Below are positions 11,138-21,870 of a stretch of 64,000 nucleotides of DNA, piece by piece. Under the pieces are notes generated by a model, which saw only the letters and a list, made by a program, of their open reading frames with translations, was not told the origin of the DNA and made no database searches. Source of the stretch: Entonaema liquescens (Eukaryota; Ascomycota; Sordariomycetes; Xylariales; Xylariaceae); contig CADCSX010000009.1 of NCBI GenBank assembly GCA_902805475.1, positions 2,232,001 through 2,296,000 of the forward strand. The letters are read 5' to 3'. The position numbers and the translations under genes were made by a program. Position 1 is the stretch's first letter; each line of letters begins with the position of its first letter.

Positions 11138-13330
11138 TTATAGCAGGGCGAAGAAGACACCGGCGACGGCGAGAGCAATACCACTGCCGACCTTGGCGGC
11201 ACCAGCAGTAGGGATGGGAGTCTCACCGGGGTAGCTGGGGTAGCCGGAAGGGCCGGGGTTGACGGGGCTGGCGCTGGGCACGTAGGTGCTCAGGGTCTGG
11301 GGAGACGTAGGGCCAGCGGGGATGGAATTGCCGGGGTTGACAGGGCCGGTAGGGTAAGGAGGGATGACACTCGGGGGAGCAGGGCCGGAAGGAGAGCCAC
11401 CGGTAGGGTAGCTGGGGCCACCGGGAACGCTGCTAGGAGTGGCAGTGGGCAGAGAGTTGGAGTTACCACCGGTGGGAGGGTAAGTTCCAGGGGGCTTGTT
11501 GCCGGGGACGGTAACAGAGCCGGAGCTGACGGGGGAGCTGGCAGGAGTGCTAGCAGGGCCGCTCTGAGAAGGACCAGTAGGGCCGGTGACAGAGGGGGTG
11601 TTCGCGGGCTGCGAGCTGGAAGGAGAAACAGCAGGGTAGCTGGAGGCGGGGCTGCTAGCGGGAGTGGTGCTGGGAACAGCCTTGCCACCGGTGGGGTAAG
11701 GAGCAGTCGGGACGTTGGTGGGAGGAGTGAAAGTCGAGGCCTCGGAGCAAGGGACAAGAGTGACAATCGTCTTGGTGAAGGTCACAGGAGTGGCAGGCTT
11801 GCTGTGAGTAGGCTTCGGCGGGGGAGCAGTGATAGCCTCAGTCTGGGTAGCGGGGCACACAGTCGTGTAGACAGTAGTGTGGATGAGAGTAGCAGTGGTA
11901 GCATAACCAGCAGGGCAGTTAGGCACGGAAGCAGCGCACTGGGTGACAGTGAAAGTCTGAGTGTTGGTGATGGTAGAAGTGATTGAGCCACCAGTAGGAA
12001 CAGAGATGGGAGCCGTGGCAGAGGTGATAGAAAAGATACCAGAGCCAGTACCAGTGGGGTAGCCAGGGGCGGTGGCAGTAGCAGACTCGGAGCCGGAAGC
12101 AGTAGCAGAGACCGATCCAGAAGCTGATCCAGAAGCTGAGGCCGAAGCGGAGCCAGATCCAGTGGCAGTAGCGGATCCAGAGTTGGAGCCGGAGTCAGTA
12201 GCGCTAGCAGATTCGGAAGCGGAACCAGAGCCAGTTGCGGTGATGGAAGCAGATCCAGAACCGGTGGCAGTGATGGAGCCAGAGGCAGAGCCAGAGCCAG
12301 ACTCAGAAGCGGAGACTGAGGCAGAACCAGTGACGGAAGCTGAGCCAGTGGTAGCGGTAAGAGTCGGGACCGACAGGGTGTACGAGGGGTGCTCGCAGAG
12401 GGTGGTGGTAGGGTAGCTGAGGAGAGCAGTGGAGATGGTGGGAGCAAGGTGGATAGAGAGGAGATCCTCAACAGCCATATCAAGCTCGACAGCAGCACCA
12501 ATGTTCAGGCCGTACGACTCCTTGGAAAGAGGGCAGACAGGAGTAGCGCAGAAGAAACCGACGTACTCGAGCAAGTTGGCGAAGACAGCGACCTCGAGAC
12601 CAGCACCGATCTCAGGGAGGTCGAGGATAGGAAGAATGTCGTCAACGTCAACTTCGACAGCAACACCGAGCTCGACACGGAGACGAAGATCAGCCAACAG
12701 CTTGGTGCAGCCGATTCGGACCTCGATAGGTAGGACCTGGACGGACAGTCCAGAGAAAGAAGCGTCCAGGATCTTTCCGGCGAAGATATCGGTCTCGATC
12801 TTAGCATCCTCCACAAGCTTCAAGTCAATACCAGCGGACAGGTCGATCTCGGTCTCAACACCCAGGATAAGGTCAAGGGAGACAAGGGCGTCAACCTTAA
12901 GACCAGGTAGGGGAAGAGAGATAGGAGCGGGAGGGGTGAAAAGGTTGACGGCGATGGTCGCACCGGCACCAATCTTGATGTCGAGGTCGAGCTTGGCCTC
13001 GATGTCTTGAAGAGACAGGCTGAGAGCGGGGACAACCTTGTCCAGGGAGATGCTGGCGTTGATGTTACCCTTGGTAAAGCAAGTGTCACAAACAACAGCA
13101 ACCTCAACATCGGCACCAACACCGAGGACGGGGGGAAGGGCCACACCGGCGATGACACCGGCGGCGAGGGTGGTGCCGCTCAAGTCAACACCCAAATCGA
13201 CATTAGCAGAGATGCCCTTGGAGAGGTCGAGGTCGAGGAGATGACGCTCAGCGAGGTCAGTAACCGGGGCAGTGGCGCTGGCGAGGGCCGCCATGGCCAC
13301 GGCCGCGGAGCCGTGGGTTGAGAAACGCAT
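11138..13330 (-). CDS. GPI-anchored Ser/Gly/Ala/Thr/Pro-rich surface protein (adhesin-like)
   Basis: A single exon of 730 residues starting at MRFSTHGSAAVAMAALASAT, which reads as a signal peptide; the more upstream in-frame codon is not ATG. Residues about 20-340 form a Leu/Val/Asp/Ile-rich domain of alternating hydrophobic residues, probably beta-rich, with few cysteines. Residues about 355-465 are SGSAS/TATGSGSA tandem repeats. A VTQC...CPAGYATTATLIHTTVYTTVC segment follows, as in many fungal wall proteins, then a long Pro/Ser/Thr/Gly stalk. The C-terminus AAKVGSGIALAVAGVFFALL has the hydrophobic tail of a GPI signal. It should be secreted, heavily O-glycosylated and linked to membrane or wall. 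Adhesion is inferred from architecture; the N-terminal domain's ligand is unknown. Confidence 0.8.
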   Translation of the reverse strand: MRFSTHGSAAVAMAALASATAPVTDLAERHLLDLDLSKGISANVDLGVDLSGTTLAAGVIAGVALPPVLGVGADVEVAVVCDTCFTKGNINASISLDKVVPALSLSLQDIEAKLDLDIKIGAGATIAVNLFTPPAPISLPLPGLKVDALVSLDLILGVETEIDLSAGIDLKLVEDAKIETDIFAGKILDASFSGLSVQVLPIEVRIGCTKLLADLRLRVELGVAVEVDVDDILPILDLPEIGAGLEVAVFANLLEYVGFFCATPVCPLSKESYGLNIGAAVELDMAVEDLLSIHLAPTISTALLSYPTTTLCEHPSYTLSVPTLTATTGSASVTGSASVSASESGSGSASGSITATGSGSASITATGSGSASESASATDSGSNSGSATATGSGSASASASGSASGSVSATASGSESATATAPGYPTGTGSGIFSITSATAPISVPTGGSITSTITNTQTFTVTQCAASVPNCPAGYATTATLIHTTVYTTVCPATQTEAITAPPPKPTHSKPATPVTFTKTIVTLVPCSEASTFTPPTNVPTAPYPTGGKAVPSTTPASSPASSYPAVSPSSSQPANTPSVTGPTGPSQSGPASTPASSPVSSGSVTVPGNKPPGTYPPTGGNSNSLPTATPSSVPGGPSYPTGGSPSGPAPPSVIPPYPTGPVNPGNSIPAGPTSPQTLSTYVPSASPVNPGPSGYPSYPGETPIPTAGAAKVGSGIALAVAGVFFALL
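12080..12330 (-). repeat. Intragenic Ser-Gly-Ala/Thr minisatellite
   Basis: Degenerate tandem units coding SGSAS, TATGSGSA and SASASGS inside the surface-protein gene. The units are mostly six to eighteen bases and keep the reading frame. Such coding repeats in fungal wall proteins commonly vary in length between isolates. Confidence 0.65.
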
Positions 13331-16300
13331 TATATCAAACTTGGCAAACAAACAGCAACTGCTTAAAGAATGGACTGGAATAGTAAATATTCCAAAAAGA
13401 ATGTGAGTATGCCGAAAGCACAAAAGAGTGACTATCTTGGCCGAAGCTTGATGGGAGTGAAAGAGGAAAGAGAGGCATGGTGAGAGACGGCGTAGGCTCT
13501 CTTTTCTATGCCTTCGACTGAAATTAGCATCAACACATTGGTCAAGGGGAAATACTAGGGAATACTAGGAACTACTAGGAACTACATGGGCTGCCATTGG
13601 TATCCGGCCACCCGTGATTTGGTGGTACTAGGCGATGCAGTGAACTCGGAGTATTTTTTTGGCCCCAAAGGCATAGCGGTCAGTACTATTGGCCTAATTC
13701 AGATCGTCGACTTCTGCCCTAGGTGATGGCCGTCCCAATGGTGAGGCTCGCCTGAATCGTCTCACGTTCTGTGAGTATCTTCGCTTGTGGAGCTCATCCA
13801 AGAAGATACAAACCTATCGACAGGGTTTTTTTCTTTTCTACATCCTAGCAACGTACGCTAGTTTGTGGGGTTTCGCGCGGATGTGCATGGGCGCTATTAA
13901 GATGCCAGGACCTAGAGCGCCAGAAGAGAAAGGGGCTTAGTAGTAGTGTGGTATTTGTAAACCCATGCTGCTATGCTATGCTGCTATGCTGCCATGCTGC
14001 CATGCTGCCATGCTAGAAAAAGGAGAGCGTCCGTCTACGTACTACCTCCGTCTTCCAAAATTGGGTTACTAACTAAGTATCAAAGACTTGATTGGATACT
14101 CGAAAGTATATTAGTTTATCAAATAGCGTAGCTACAAGCTCGACCGCATCTAAATATGAGATATTGCGTATCACTATTGGCTAAGAAAAATTCAAGGTCT
14201 TCGTGCGTAAGAGTAGCTGTTTACTTAGTAGTAAATGTAGTTACATAAAATCTCCTCATAGGTAGAAGCTTATACGCATAGTACATATGTAGCACATGGT
14301 TTGATTAACTTCTTCAAGCCGCTGAGGATTCTGTTGATCCTATGTCTTTCTCTCTGCCGAGCGTTTCTGCAGGTCGGGATGACGTTTACTCGCATCGTCT
14401 TTTCTTTTGATCCCTTGTCGTATCGACTAGCCAAGATAAAGAGCCTAAATTCTAGTGTTAGGTACTTAGACATGCTACGTAATTATACGCGTATATGAAG
14501 TATCGCGAAGCTAGAGCAGTAAGCTTTAGGAGGACCTGACAGGCCCTCTAAAATGAAGATCGACACAGCCCATCTTGGCAGGCCAGGGTCCTGCATGGTT
14601 AATTAAGGGGCGCCTAAGTCAGGAACAGAATGCAGCTGGTGCGGTCACTATCACAACGACACCACATCATCCGTACACTAGCACTTGATAGGTAAATGAT
14701 CTAGTCCAAAAAGTAGGTAAAAGAGAAGGCTTCCAATAGCTGTTGAGCAGCCTTATTTCGGAGATCAGGCTACGGAATAGGAACCGCGAATCATTTGTCG
14801 TTCGATGGTTAAGCTTACTGCTCCTGGCTTAGCACTACTACTACTACCCAAGTATATTATATTGCTTCAATAAATCCAAATCTCGACCCTCCTAAATTCA
14901 GCTCGCGAAATCTTCTTTTATTAGATATCAACAGGTAGTATCAACAGGTAGTTAAAGGAATTTTCTATACCTTAGATATGTTAAGTACTTCACCTGGTCT
15001 CTACGGACGAAACAGACAAGACTTAGCGAGATCTGATAGATTAAAAAACGTGGATATCGAGATGTTGAAATTCGTATCCTAGCCGATAGCTATGGGTAAT
15101 AATTCCCCCCATTCCATCTGATGTTGAGTTTGGATCCATGCGCTCTTTTTGCACTGGCTTTGCCATAGTAGTGTAAAATTTCCCTTTCTTTTATGACAAG
15201 TCACATCGAACTTCGGCCTGTCAGTTTAACGCAAGGGAGTGCGTCACCCCGACTTTCCCTTTTGAATATTGCGGCTGGGGCGAAATGAAAAGTTGGAGAG
15301 TGGAAACCGATTTCATGATTCTTGGAGATTAAGAAGAACATAGCTAAGAAATGAATTACATGATCACAGCAGTGCATGAGAATTCATCTTATTATGCAAA
15401 GTCAGCTTGAGCTACAGTACAATACATATCGATCGATGGTAACTAAGATACTTCCTCTAGAATTTGACCTCATGCAGCATGCCAGCATGCCCAGCTACAG
15501 CATCAGCATCAGCATCTCTACCGGCTGCACGATGAAATTGGCTGTTCTCTCCGGTCTGCCCTATCGTATATGTACGTATTCCAAAAAGAGATCGGACCCA
15601 TTCCGCTGTATGCCAGGTACATATACAAATATGTATGGTCCGCGTGCAGTAACCCCTGCACTCTTTAACCAAATATTAAACATTCCCGCAAGAAAGAAAC
15701 AGGTTAACTAGATACCTATATTGAATCTCGGCTACTGTGTACTACATAGTATCTCTCAACTCTTCTCATCTAAGAGGTTACCATTCGTCCGGCTCATCAA
15801 CCCGAGCCATCTGACGAGTTTAAATCCGCTGCGACGACTTGACAACCTCAACGGTCTAGACTCTTCAATCTCCAGGGCTCAATGTTGTACATTCGTATTC
15901 ATGTCTCAGATACTGCATCTAGGTGACGAGCTGTGCAGCCGCATTGCAACATCATCCCCATAGATCTTAAATCCAAAATTGAATCCCGGCTCTCAACGCG
16001 CAGCTCGCTCTGCTGACAAAAGATTTTTTTTTTTTTTTTAATATACTATGTAAAGAATCATCAGATTTTCTCACCATTTCTTTGCTCCTTCATTTTCGAC
16101 AGGGATGGCACGAATGCCGAATGTTCCGAGAATACTTGTCGCTGTTTATTGCTGTTTGTGTAAGTCGGGTTCTGACAGAACTTAAGCCTCTGAAATTAGC
16201 TCTTCAAGCGCAAACGCCTGTAAAACGTATTCAGGCCTAGGGACGCTATTACTCTTTAATCGTATCACATTTTCAAAAATAATAAGTCCGATAAACTAAA

Positions 16301-17730
16301 GACCCAAGCGCGTAATAGCGCGATGTATTTGCTTTTAGATCTAGTTACCTAACCCAACGACCTGTCGAACATGAGTGTAAGTTCCATTCGGTACATACGT
16401 CGGTAAATTCCTTCTATGTATGTCTCGGATCCGATGCATTTGGCTAGCGAAGTCCGCTTCCTACAGACGGCCCTCTTCCGTTGTGGATTCTAGCCGCATG
16501 TCGGCTTCGCTCATCCCTTGGTTCTACATCGGCTCCACGCTATTCGCCAAACTTGAGCCTCACAAGCCGAAAACATGTTGCACACTGTAAAGATCTAGCT
16601 AGATAGAAAAGTTAGATAAATGTTGTCTATGGCGTTATAGCTCGGATGTAAACCTCAAATGAGTGGAATACGACCACGGAATAGCAAATAATAGAAAGGA
16701 CACTACTCAATTCTAACGAACCAAAATAGATGTCTTCAATGTAAATATCCTAAATCCTAAATCCTAAATTTGCCAAATTGTCAGTTACAGACGATTTAGC
16801 ATGCTTCTAATTGTACATCTTGCAAATATAGCGTTACCCCTTTGACGTGCTTTTCCAAGCCATCCCCGATTCGTCTTGCCGGAATAGTCACGACTTCAAC
16901 GGTATTCCTAGTCTTAGCCCAACGGCACAACCCTGACGTTCTAGACTTCACCCCCTTGCAAATACACGCGCCCGCTTCCCCTGCTCGCAAGGTGAGTGAG
17001 CTGTTGTAGACTCCGTGGCCCAATTTGACAAGCTCACTTCGCTACCAGCCTCATCGTCGCGCTCGAGAACCCTAATCCACAGCTTCTAGACTGCCAGATG
17101 GGGCCCCTTAACACTCACCAAGCGAACATCACGGGGCGATAGAGACTTGGGCCTGCAAGTGAATTGCCCACCGCCTACGTGCTCGACGTACTATACTATC
17201 GCTTACGGCTTCCAAGCCTCAACAGTGGCATCTATGCGTGCCCCTTGATTTTGGAAAGTGAATGTTACCACGGTTAATATCCGCGGATCTTACGATTCGC
17301 GTGTGTTGTCATGCATATAAGCTCACTGCGGTCTCAAGCCTAACCAAACTGGGTCATTAAGAAAGGTCTAGTTCTACGCATAGGACACGGACATGGAAAT
17401 AATTCGGAACTTGAGAATTTGCCAAAGGGGATAAGGAGACACCGTTATTTGGCGGAAAGCATTCCCATTATGCTGAAGGACTTGCTATCTGTGAGTAGTA
17501 AACTAGCAAGCGTGATCTATCTCATTGCTCTAAATTGCAGTGGTTGATTCTTAGTCCTGTCCCCTTTCATATAGGGTAAAATAACGCAACTCGCACTTCG
17601 GGGCCAAGTAGAAGTGAGAGCCAATGCTCATATCCTCCTAGTCTAACTGCAATCCAATAAAGTTCCTCCAAAGCTATGCTGTAAAACTCAATGTTCTCGC
17701 GCGGCCAAAATCACCACGTATCCGTTATTC
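13331..17730. other. 4.4-kb gene-free interval
   Basis: The longest unannotated stretch here, between the 5' end of the surface-protein gene and the 3' end of the RID-type gene. Only scattered frames of 60-111 codons occur, without family signatures. It contains a GCTGCCAT minisatellite, a poly-T run near 16025-16040 and three copies of TCCTAAA near 16748-16770. It could hold a long regulatory region or decayed mobile DNA; neither can be shown by eye. Confidence 0.5.
13965..14015 (+). repeat. GCTGCCAT/GCTGCTAT minisatellite
   Basis: About six imperfect copies of an eight-base unit (GCTGCCAT, GCTGCTAT, GCTAT) lie in tandem, ending in three identical GCTGCCAT units. Non-coding, in the upstream region of the GPI-protein gene. 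Confidence 0.8.
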
Positions 17731-19992
17731 TCAGTCGATCTGTATGGGATGAAAGGGGTCATATCCCACCGCCTGGACTGCATCAATGCAAATATCTGGG
17801 CTGTGAACGTCTTCGCTAATGGCATCTATCTCCATCAGATCGTCATCTGGACCCGAGTCGCTGATGGTAAGTGGCTCGCTACCTTGTTGATGTAAATACC
17901 GTCCCCCTAGGCATTGGACGCTACCATTTCTGTCGAGTACTAGCCCTCCAAGATACTCGACCTCGCTATCGTCCATAGGCTCTTCCGTCTGCTCTCGCAT
18001 ATAGTCATCGTCACCAGCATCGCTATCCTCAGACTCCGAGAGCTCGTCATGCGCATACACACAGTCTTGATACTGCAACCACCTACGGAGATGTTTGTAG
18101 AGCGTTCGTACTACAAGGGGTGGGAAAGCGTTGCCGATCTGTCGCTTCTGCTCCGGCCGCTGGAAGTTGTAGTTCACCGGAAACCCTTGTAGCATTGCAA
18201 ATTCTCGAAGCGTGAATGCCCGCTTTCCGCTGTAGTGATAGTTCCCTACGCCGCCACCGCAAGTGATAGTACGAGGGAGCGGCACATCAGGGTTCCACGG
18301 CGGCTTATTTTCCATTACTTTAAGGTTGTGGGTACTATGGAGAGGATCATTTCGCGCTGCATCTCGAGGGATCTTGCTTAGAATCTGTCTGACTGTCTTG
18401 TATGGTTTAGTCCCCTGATCAGGATCCGTATCTTTTGAGTGCGTAGCTGGTGGGAATGGCGGTAGTTCTTCCCCCAGACAGGAGCCGAAGATGATCAGTC
18501 GTTGCCTTTGCGAAGCCGCTCCCCATTGAAGTAGATTAGCTAGTCTCCATCGTACAGAATAGCCGTACTGCGTAAACCCGAGGATCAGAGCATTGAAATA
18601 ATATTCAAATCTCGGGTGGAGGATACCATATGTTTGCTCTACCGTAAAAACTCGTGGGCGGAGTATTCTGACTAGTTCATGGCATGCAAATAGGATTGCT
18701 ATATTCGCCTCATCGCCTGCGCCAGGAGTCGTGTGAGCTGGAGACCAGTATTGGCATGGTGGTGATAGGTGAAGCACGTCAACATGGTCAGAGGTGTTTT
18801 TCTTTGACATAATGAAGTCATACATATCTTCTTGATGCAAGTTTGCTTCTCTAAACTCCTCCCGGTACGTATTGCAGGCCCCGATCGCATTATCACAGCT
18901 AATCGTGATACGAAAGCCAGAAGACCTAGCACCGCATGATGCTCCTCCGGCTCCACAGAACATGTCACCGAAGGTATATTGCTGCCCTGGTTTCCTCGGA
19001 ATCCACACATTATGTTGTTCGCCATTCTCGTCCTCGATGTCATCAACATCTACCACCATCTTTCGCGAGTCGTTTGGCTGGCCTGGAATGAATGACCCGC
19101 CGCGAACCCTCCCACCTCGCCACGCGTTTATCAAACAGGAATTAGGAGTGCGGTACCTTTTCTTTGGCACCTCTGAATAGCTCATACGCGATATTTCGAA
19201 TTCGATAGGGGGCTTGCCGTTAAACCTCTTCATAGCATCGCTCCAAACGGACCTGCACTTCCAACGGCAGACGAGGACACCTTTCTCTTCTATCTCTTGG
19301 ATATCCCTATAGATCCCGCGAGAAACTCGGTGCTCTGGAAAGTCCTTATTGGTGATAAGGAAGTTTCGGGCCGTCTTAATATTGCTCAAAGGTACCTCGA
19401 TCGCCGCTTGTTTATCATCCGGCCGATGGTCATCTTGATCAATTTGAAGGATGAGCGCAAGTTCATTCCGAAGGCGTGGTAACTGGCCCCTCAGATTTCT
19501 TGTGCGCGTGAAAGGAAGTCCTCGGAGGACGATGCCGTTCTCCGTGCTGATGACAGCTTGTACGAGGAGGAATGATGCTTGTCGTAGCCACGGAACTGCT
19601 TCCATTTCGACAAGCACACCGCGCTTTAGTATTTGGTTCTCATAATCGTAACTTTCCAGCCGCTGGCAGGGATCTATTTCTGGATTGCGCTTTACCGGCT
19701 TCTCGCGAGGTTTTCGTGGTGCTCTTACCGTAGCGGTAGACTCAGGTACGGTTAGATCAATCACCTCGATCACACAAGCAATCTCGGTTGATAATAAGGC
19801 CTCGTCATCCTCAGGTTGGTCAGCTTCTCCATTGTTGTCCATGTTTCGAGCAGCCTGTGATGGCATTACTCGAAAACGTCGTTCAATATCGGCCTGGACA
19901 CTATCTTGTGGGCCCTCATCCTCTGACTCTCCCCGAGGGCTAAGCCGGCGGGATTCCCCCGAGCCAAGTAACGCAACATCGTCCAGGTCCAT
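17731..19992 (-). CDS. rid: RID/Masc1-type DNA (cytosine-5) methyltransferase
   Basis: A single-exon frame of 753 residues with the cytosine-5 methyltransferase motifs in canonical order: motif I FGDMFCGAGGASCGA (about 341), motif IV LSPPCQYWSP with the catalytic Cys (about 413), motif VI as VEQT (about 451), motif VIII ASQRQRLIIFG (about 494), motif IX RTITCGGG and motif X KRQIGNAFPP (about 616). The EQT triplet in place of the usual ENV is, as I recall the literature, a hallmark of the Masc1/RID class, which is required for repeat-induced point mutation or methylation induced premeiotically. The roughly 330-residue N-terminal part contains a region that could be BAH-like (about 200-280). 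The tail after residue 650 is acidic. Acts in the nucleus; whether RIP is active in this fungus is not shown by the gene alone. Confidence 0.88.
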   Translation of the reverse strand: MDLDDVALLGSGESRRLSPRGESEDEGPQDSVQADIERRFRVMPSQAARNMDNNGEADQPEDDEALLSTEIACVIEVIDLTVPESTATVRAPRKPREKPVKRNPEIDPCQRLESYDYENQILKRGVLVEMEAVPWLRQASFLLVQAVISTENGIVLRGLPFTRTRNLRGQLPRLRNELALILQIDQDDHRPDDKQAAIEVPLSNIKTARNFLITNKDFPEHRVSRGIYRDIQEIEEKGVLVCRWKCRSVWSDAMKRFNGKPPIEFEISRMSYSEVPKKRYRTPNSCLINAWRGGRVRGGSFIPGQPNDSRKMVVDVDDIEDENGEQHNVWIPRKPGQQYTFGDMFCGAGGASCGARSSGFRITISCDNAIGACNTYREEFREANLHQEDMYDFIMSKKNTSDHVDVLHLSPPCQYWSPAHTTPGAGDEANIAILFACHELVRILRPRVFTVEQTYGILHPRFEYYFNALILGFTQYGYSVRWRLANLLQWGAASQRQRLIIFGSCLGEELPPFPPATHSKDTDPDQGTKPYKTVRQILSKIPRDAARNDPLHSTHNLKVMENKPPWNPDVPLPRTITCGGGVGNYHYSGKRAFTLREFAMLQGFPVNYNFQRPEQKRQIGNAFPPLVVRTLYKHLRRWLQYQDCVYAHDELSESEDSDAGDDDYMREQTEEPMDDSEVEYLGGLVLDRNGSVQCLGGRYLHQQGSEPLTISDSGPDDDLMEIDAISEDVHSPDICIDAVQAVGYDPFHPIQID

Positions 19993-21870
19993 GGTCGCTT
20001 AAGCGTCAACATTTACCATGATATCAGCAACTTTGTTCGCCTGAGTTTAGCGAGTGTCTGGCAACGTGGTATCAATATCAATAAACTAGGAGAAGTGCGT
20101 TAGATTCTAGAATAGGACAGAAAGGACTCTCTTGCAGCTTGTGTCTTAGGCAGCACTCCGATATTTACTTGGTTGTCAAATAGATGTCAAGCATGGATGG
20201 GATAGTTTGAGGAGGGAAGAAAGGACCGAATAGGATGTGACTACTTCGACGAGAGAAAACATAGAACTAATACAAAGGATAAAGGCAGGTGATAGGTATG
20301 GGTAGCATATATGGATAAAAGTTAAACATGGAGAGGCCACAATAGCAAAGGATAATACCCACGGTGTAGAATGGGTTTTCTTACCTGAGGATGGGTGGTG
20401 ATGGCTATGAGCATGAGATGGGGAAGGCTCCTGTGGCTGATGCCTATATCTGTTTGACTCTGGTGGTTTCTGGACAAGATAATGCGAAGCAATAATATCA
20501 GGTAGAGCCAAGATATTTGGTAGAGTGAAAGGAAAGGATAAGGATAAATTTCTTTCGCGAATATGTGTATATCTAGCTTACACCGTGTGCCGTACTTCGA
20601 AATCATGGGAAGTGCCAACTAGGAAGATAAGTAGTTATAGCCAGGATAATCGAATCAGACTGAGATAGCAGCGGCACAGGGGCTCGGAAGGAAGGCATAC
20701 AGTATCCTGAGCCAACTTTGGAAAGAACGTAGATAGAAGCGCTTGATATCCCCGAACGTGAAGCCGAGCTAGACATATCTGCTTCAATCATAGCCAAGGA
20801 TACTGTACGAATAGGAAACTACGGCTGAAGGCCGACAAGGAGTGGATACTGGTAGATTCACTCACCCGAAGTACTAAGGGCCAGAGGTAGAAGTTGAACC
20901 AAAATAACGAAATATGACGTAGAGGGACTACGTATGTGTAGAAGTAGCCACATACCAGGAAAAATACTCTGTCCCAGGGCGGTTCGAATATATGAATAGT
21001 ACTGATTATTTTATTGTGGAAACTTGGTATTATACCGACTTCTTTAAGTGGTGAAGAGCTGTGAATTAGGCACGGGAATACTTTGAGAAAAAAGCAACCC
21101 GTTAGTGTATTAACTTCTGCAATAACATTTATTACCTATCATAAAACATAAAAGTGCAACTCTAGGCAGCAATTCATTTATATAGGATAATAAACCAGCC
21201 ACTCCATTGTAAAGGGCATTCTTGTTTGAAAACGTTTATTTGGTTGGGTTTCTTTAGTCTTGCAATTATTCTCTTAGAGGCAGTTATCGTGAGCCAAGCC
21301 GTGCAACGATCCTAAAAGACCCATAATGCACAAAACTACAGTAAATAAGTGCGTTGATACATTGGATAATGTTTGCTTGCCTTTTCGTACAAGCGTCTCC
21401 GTTAGTTATAATACTTCCAAGTAAGATATTTCCGGTTGCTGGAAAGCTCTAGTACAATCTTAACTGATTATGCTTCTGCTCCTCGAAGAAATATGATAAT
21501 ACAAGAATCGTATATCCCCTAGCTTGGTATAATATAAAGGTCAATGAAGGGTTTCTAAACTCAAATCCTCCAAGTACTATGGCTTGATAGAGTAGAAGAG
21601 GTTCGCATTTGAAAAAGGAGTGACCCCTGAAGGAAAAGTGGATAGCGATGGATGGAACAAGTTCCGAATTTTTAGGCTAGTAGTCCCGGCGAAACCCGAC
21701 GGACATTTTCAATCCGGAGGGAAGTCATCGGGTGGGTCTTCCGATAGCGCGTGTCGCTACTGCGTTGTCGCTAACCGTCCAACAAACCTTTCGTATTTGC
21801 CTTCGATCTCCGTCGGCAATGATGATTTCACCTCTGTCTAATTCATATAGTCCACATAGACGTGTATAGA
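19993..21870. other. Intergenic, two divergent promoters
   Basis: Nearly 1.9 kb between the divergent RID-type and zinc-cluster genes. It is AT-rich in the middle (about 20950-21560). Short frames on both strands show no recognisable domain. No repeat longer than a few units was seen. Confidence 0.5.

Noticed and set aside
12072..12416. Plus-strand frame of alternating Glu/Pro/Ala residues
   Set aside because: It is the antisense shadow of the SGSAS repeats in the GPI-protein gene; its repetitive acidic pattern is forced by the sense repeat.
11290..12501. Leu/Pro-rich frames on the same strand as the GPI-protein gene
   Set aside because: Out-of-phase readings of the same repeats; no start context or domain, and the GPI frame is much longer with signal peptide and anchor.
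15376..15711. 111-codon plus-strand frame
   Set aside because: No domain, no conserved-looking block and overlapping frame on the other strand; compatible with chance in a gene-free region.
16748..16770. Three TCCTAAA units, loosely like telomere repeat
   Set aside because: Not TTAGGG/CCCTAA and only three copies; no chromosome-end features.
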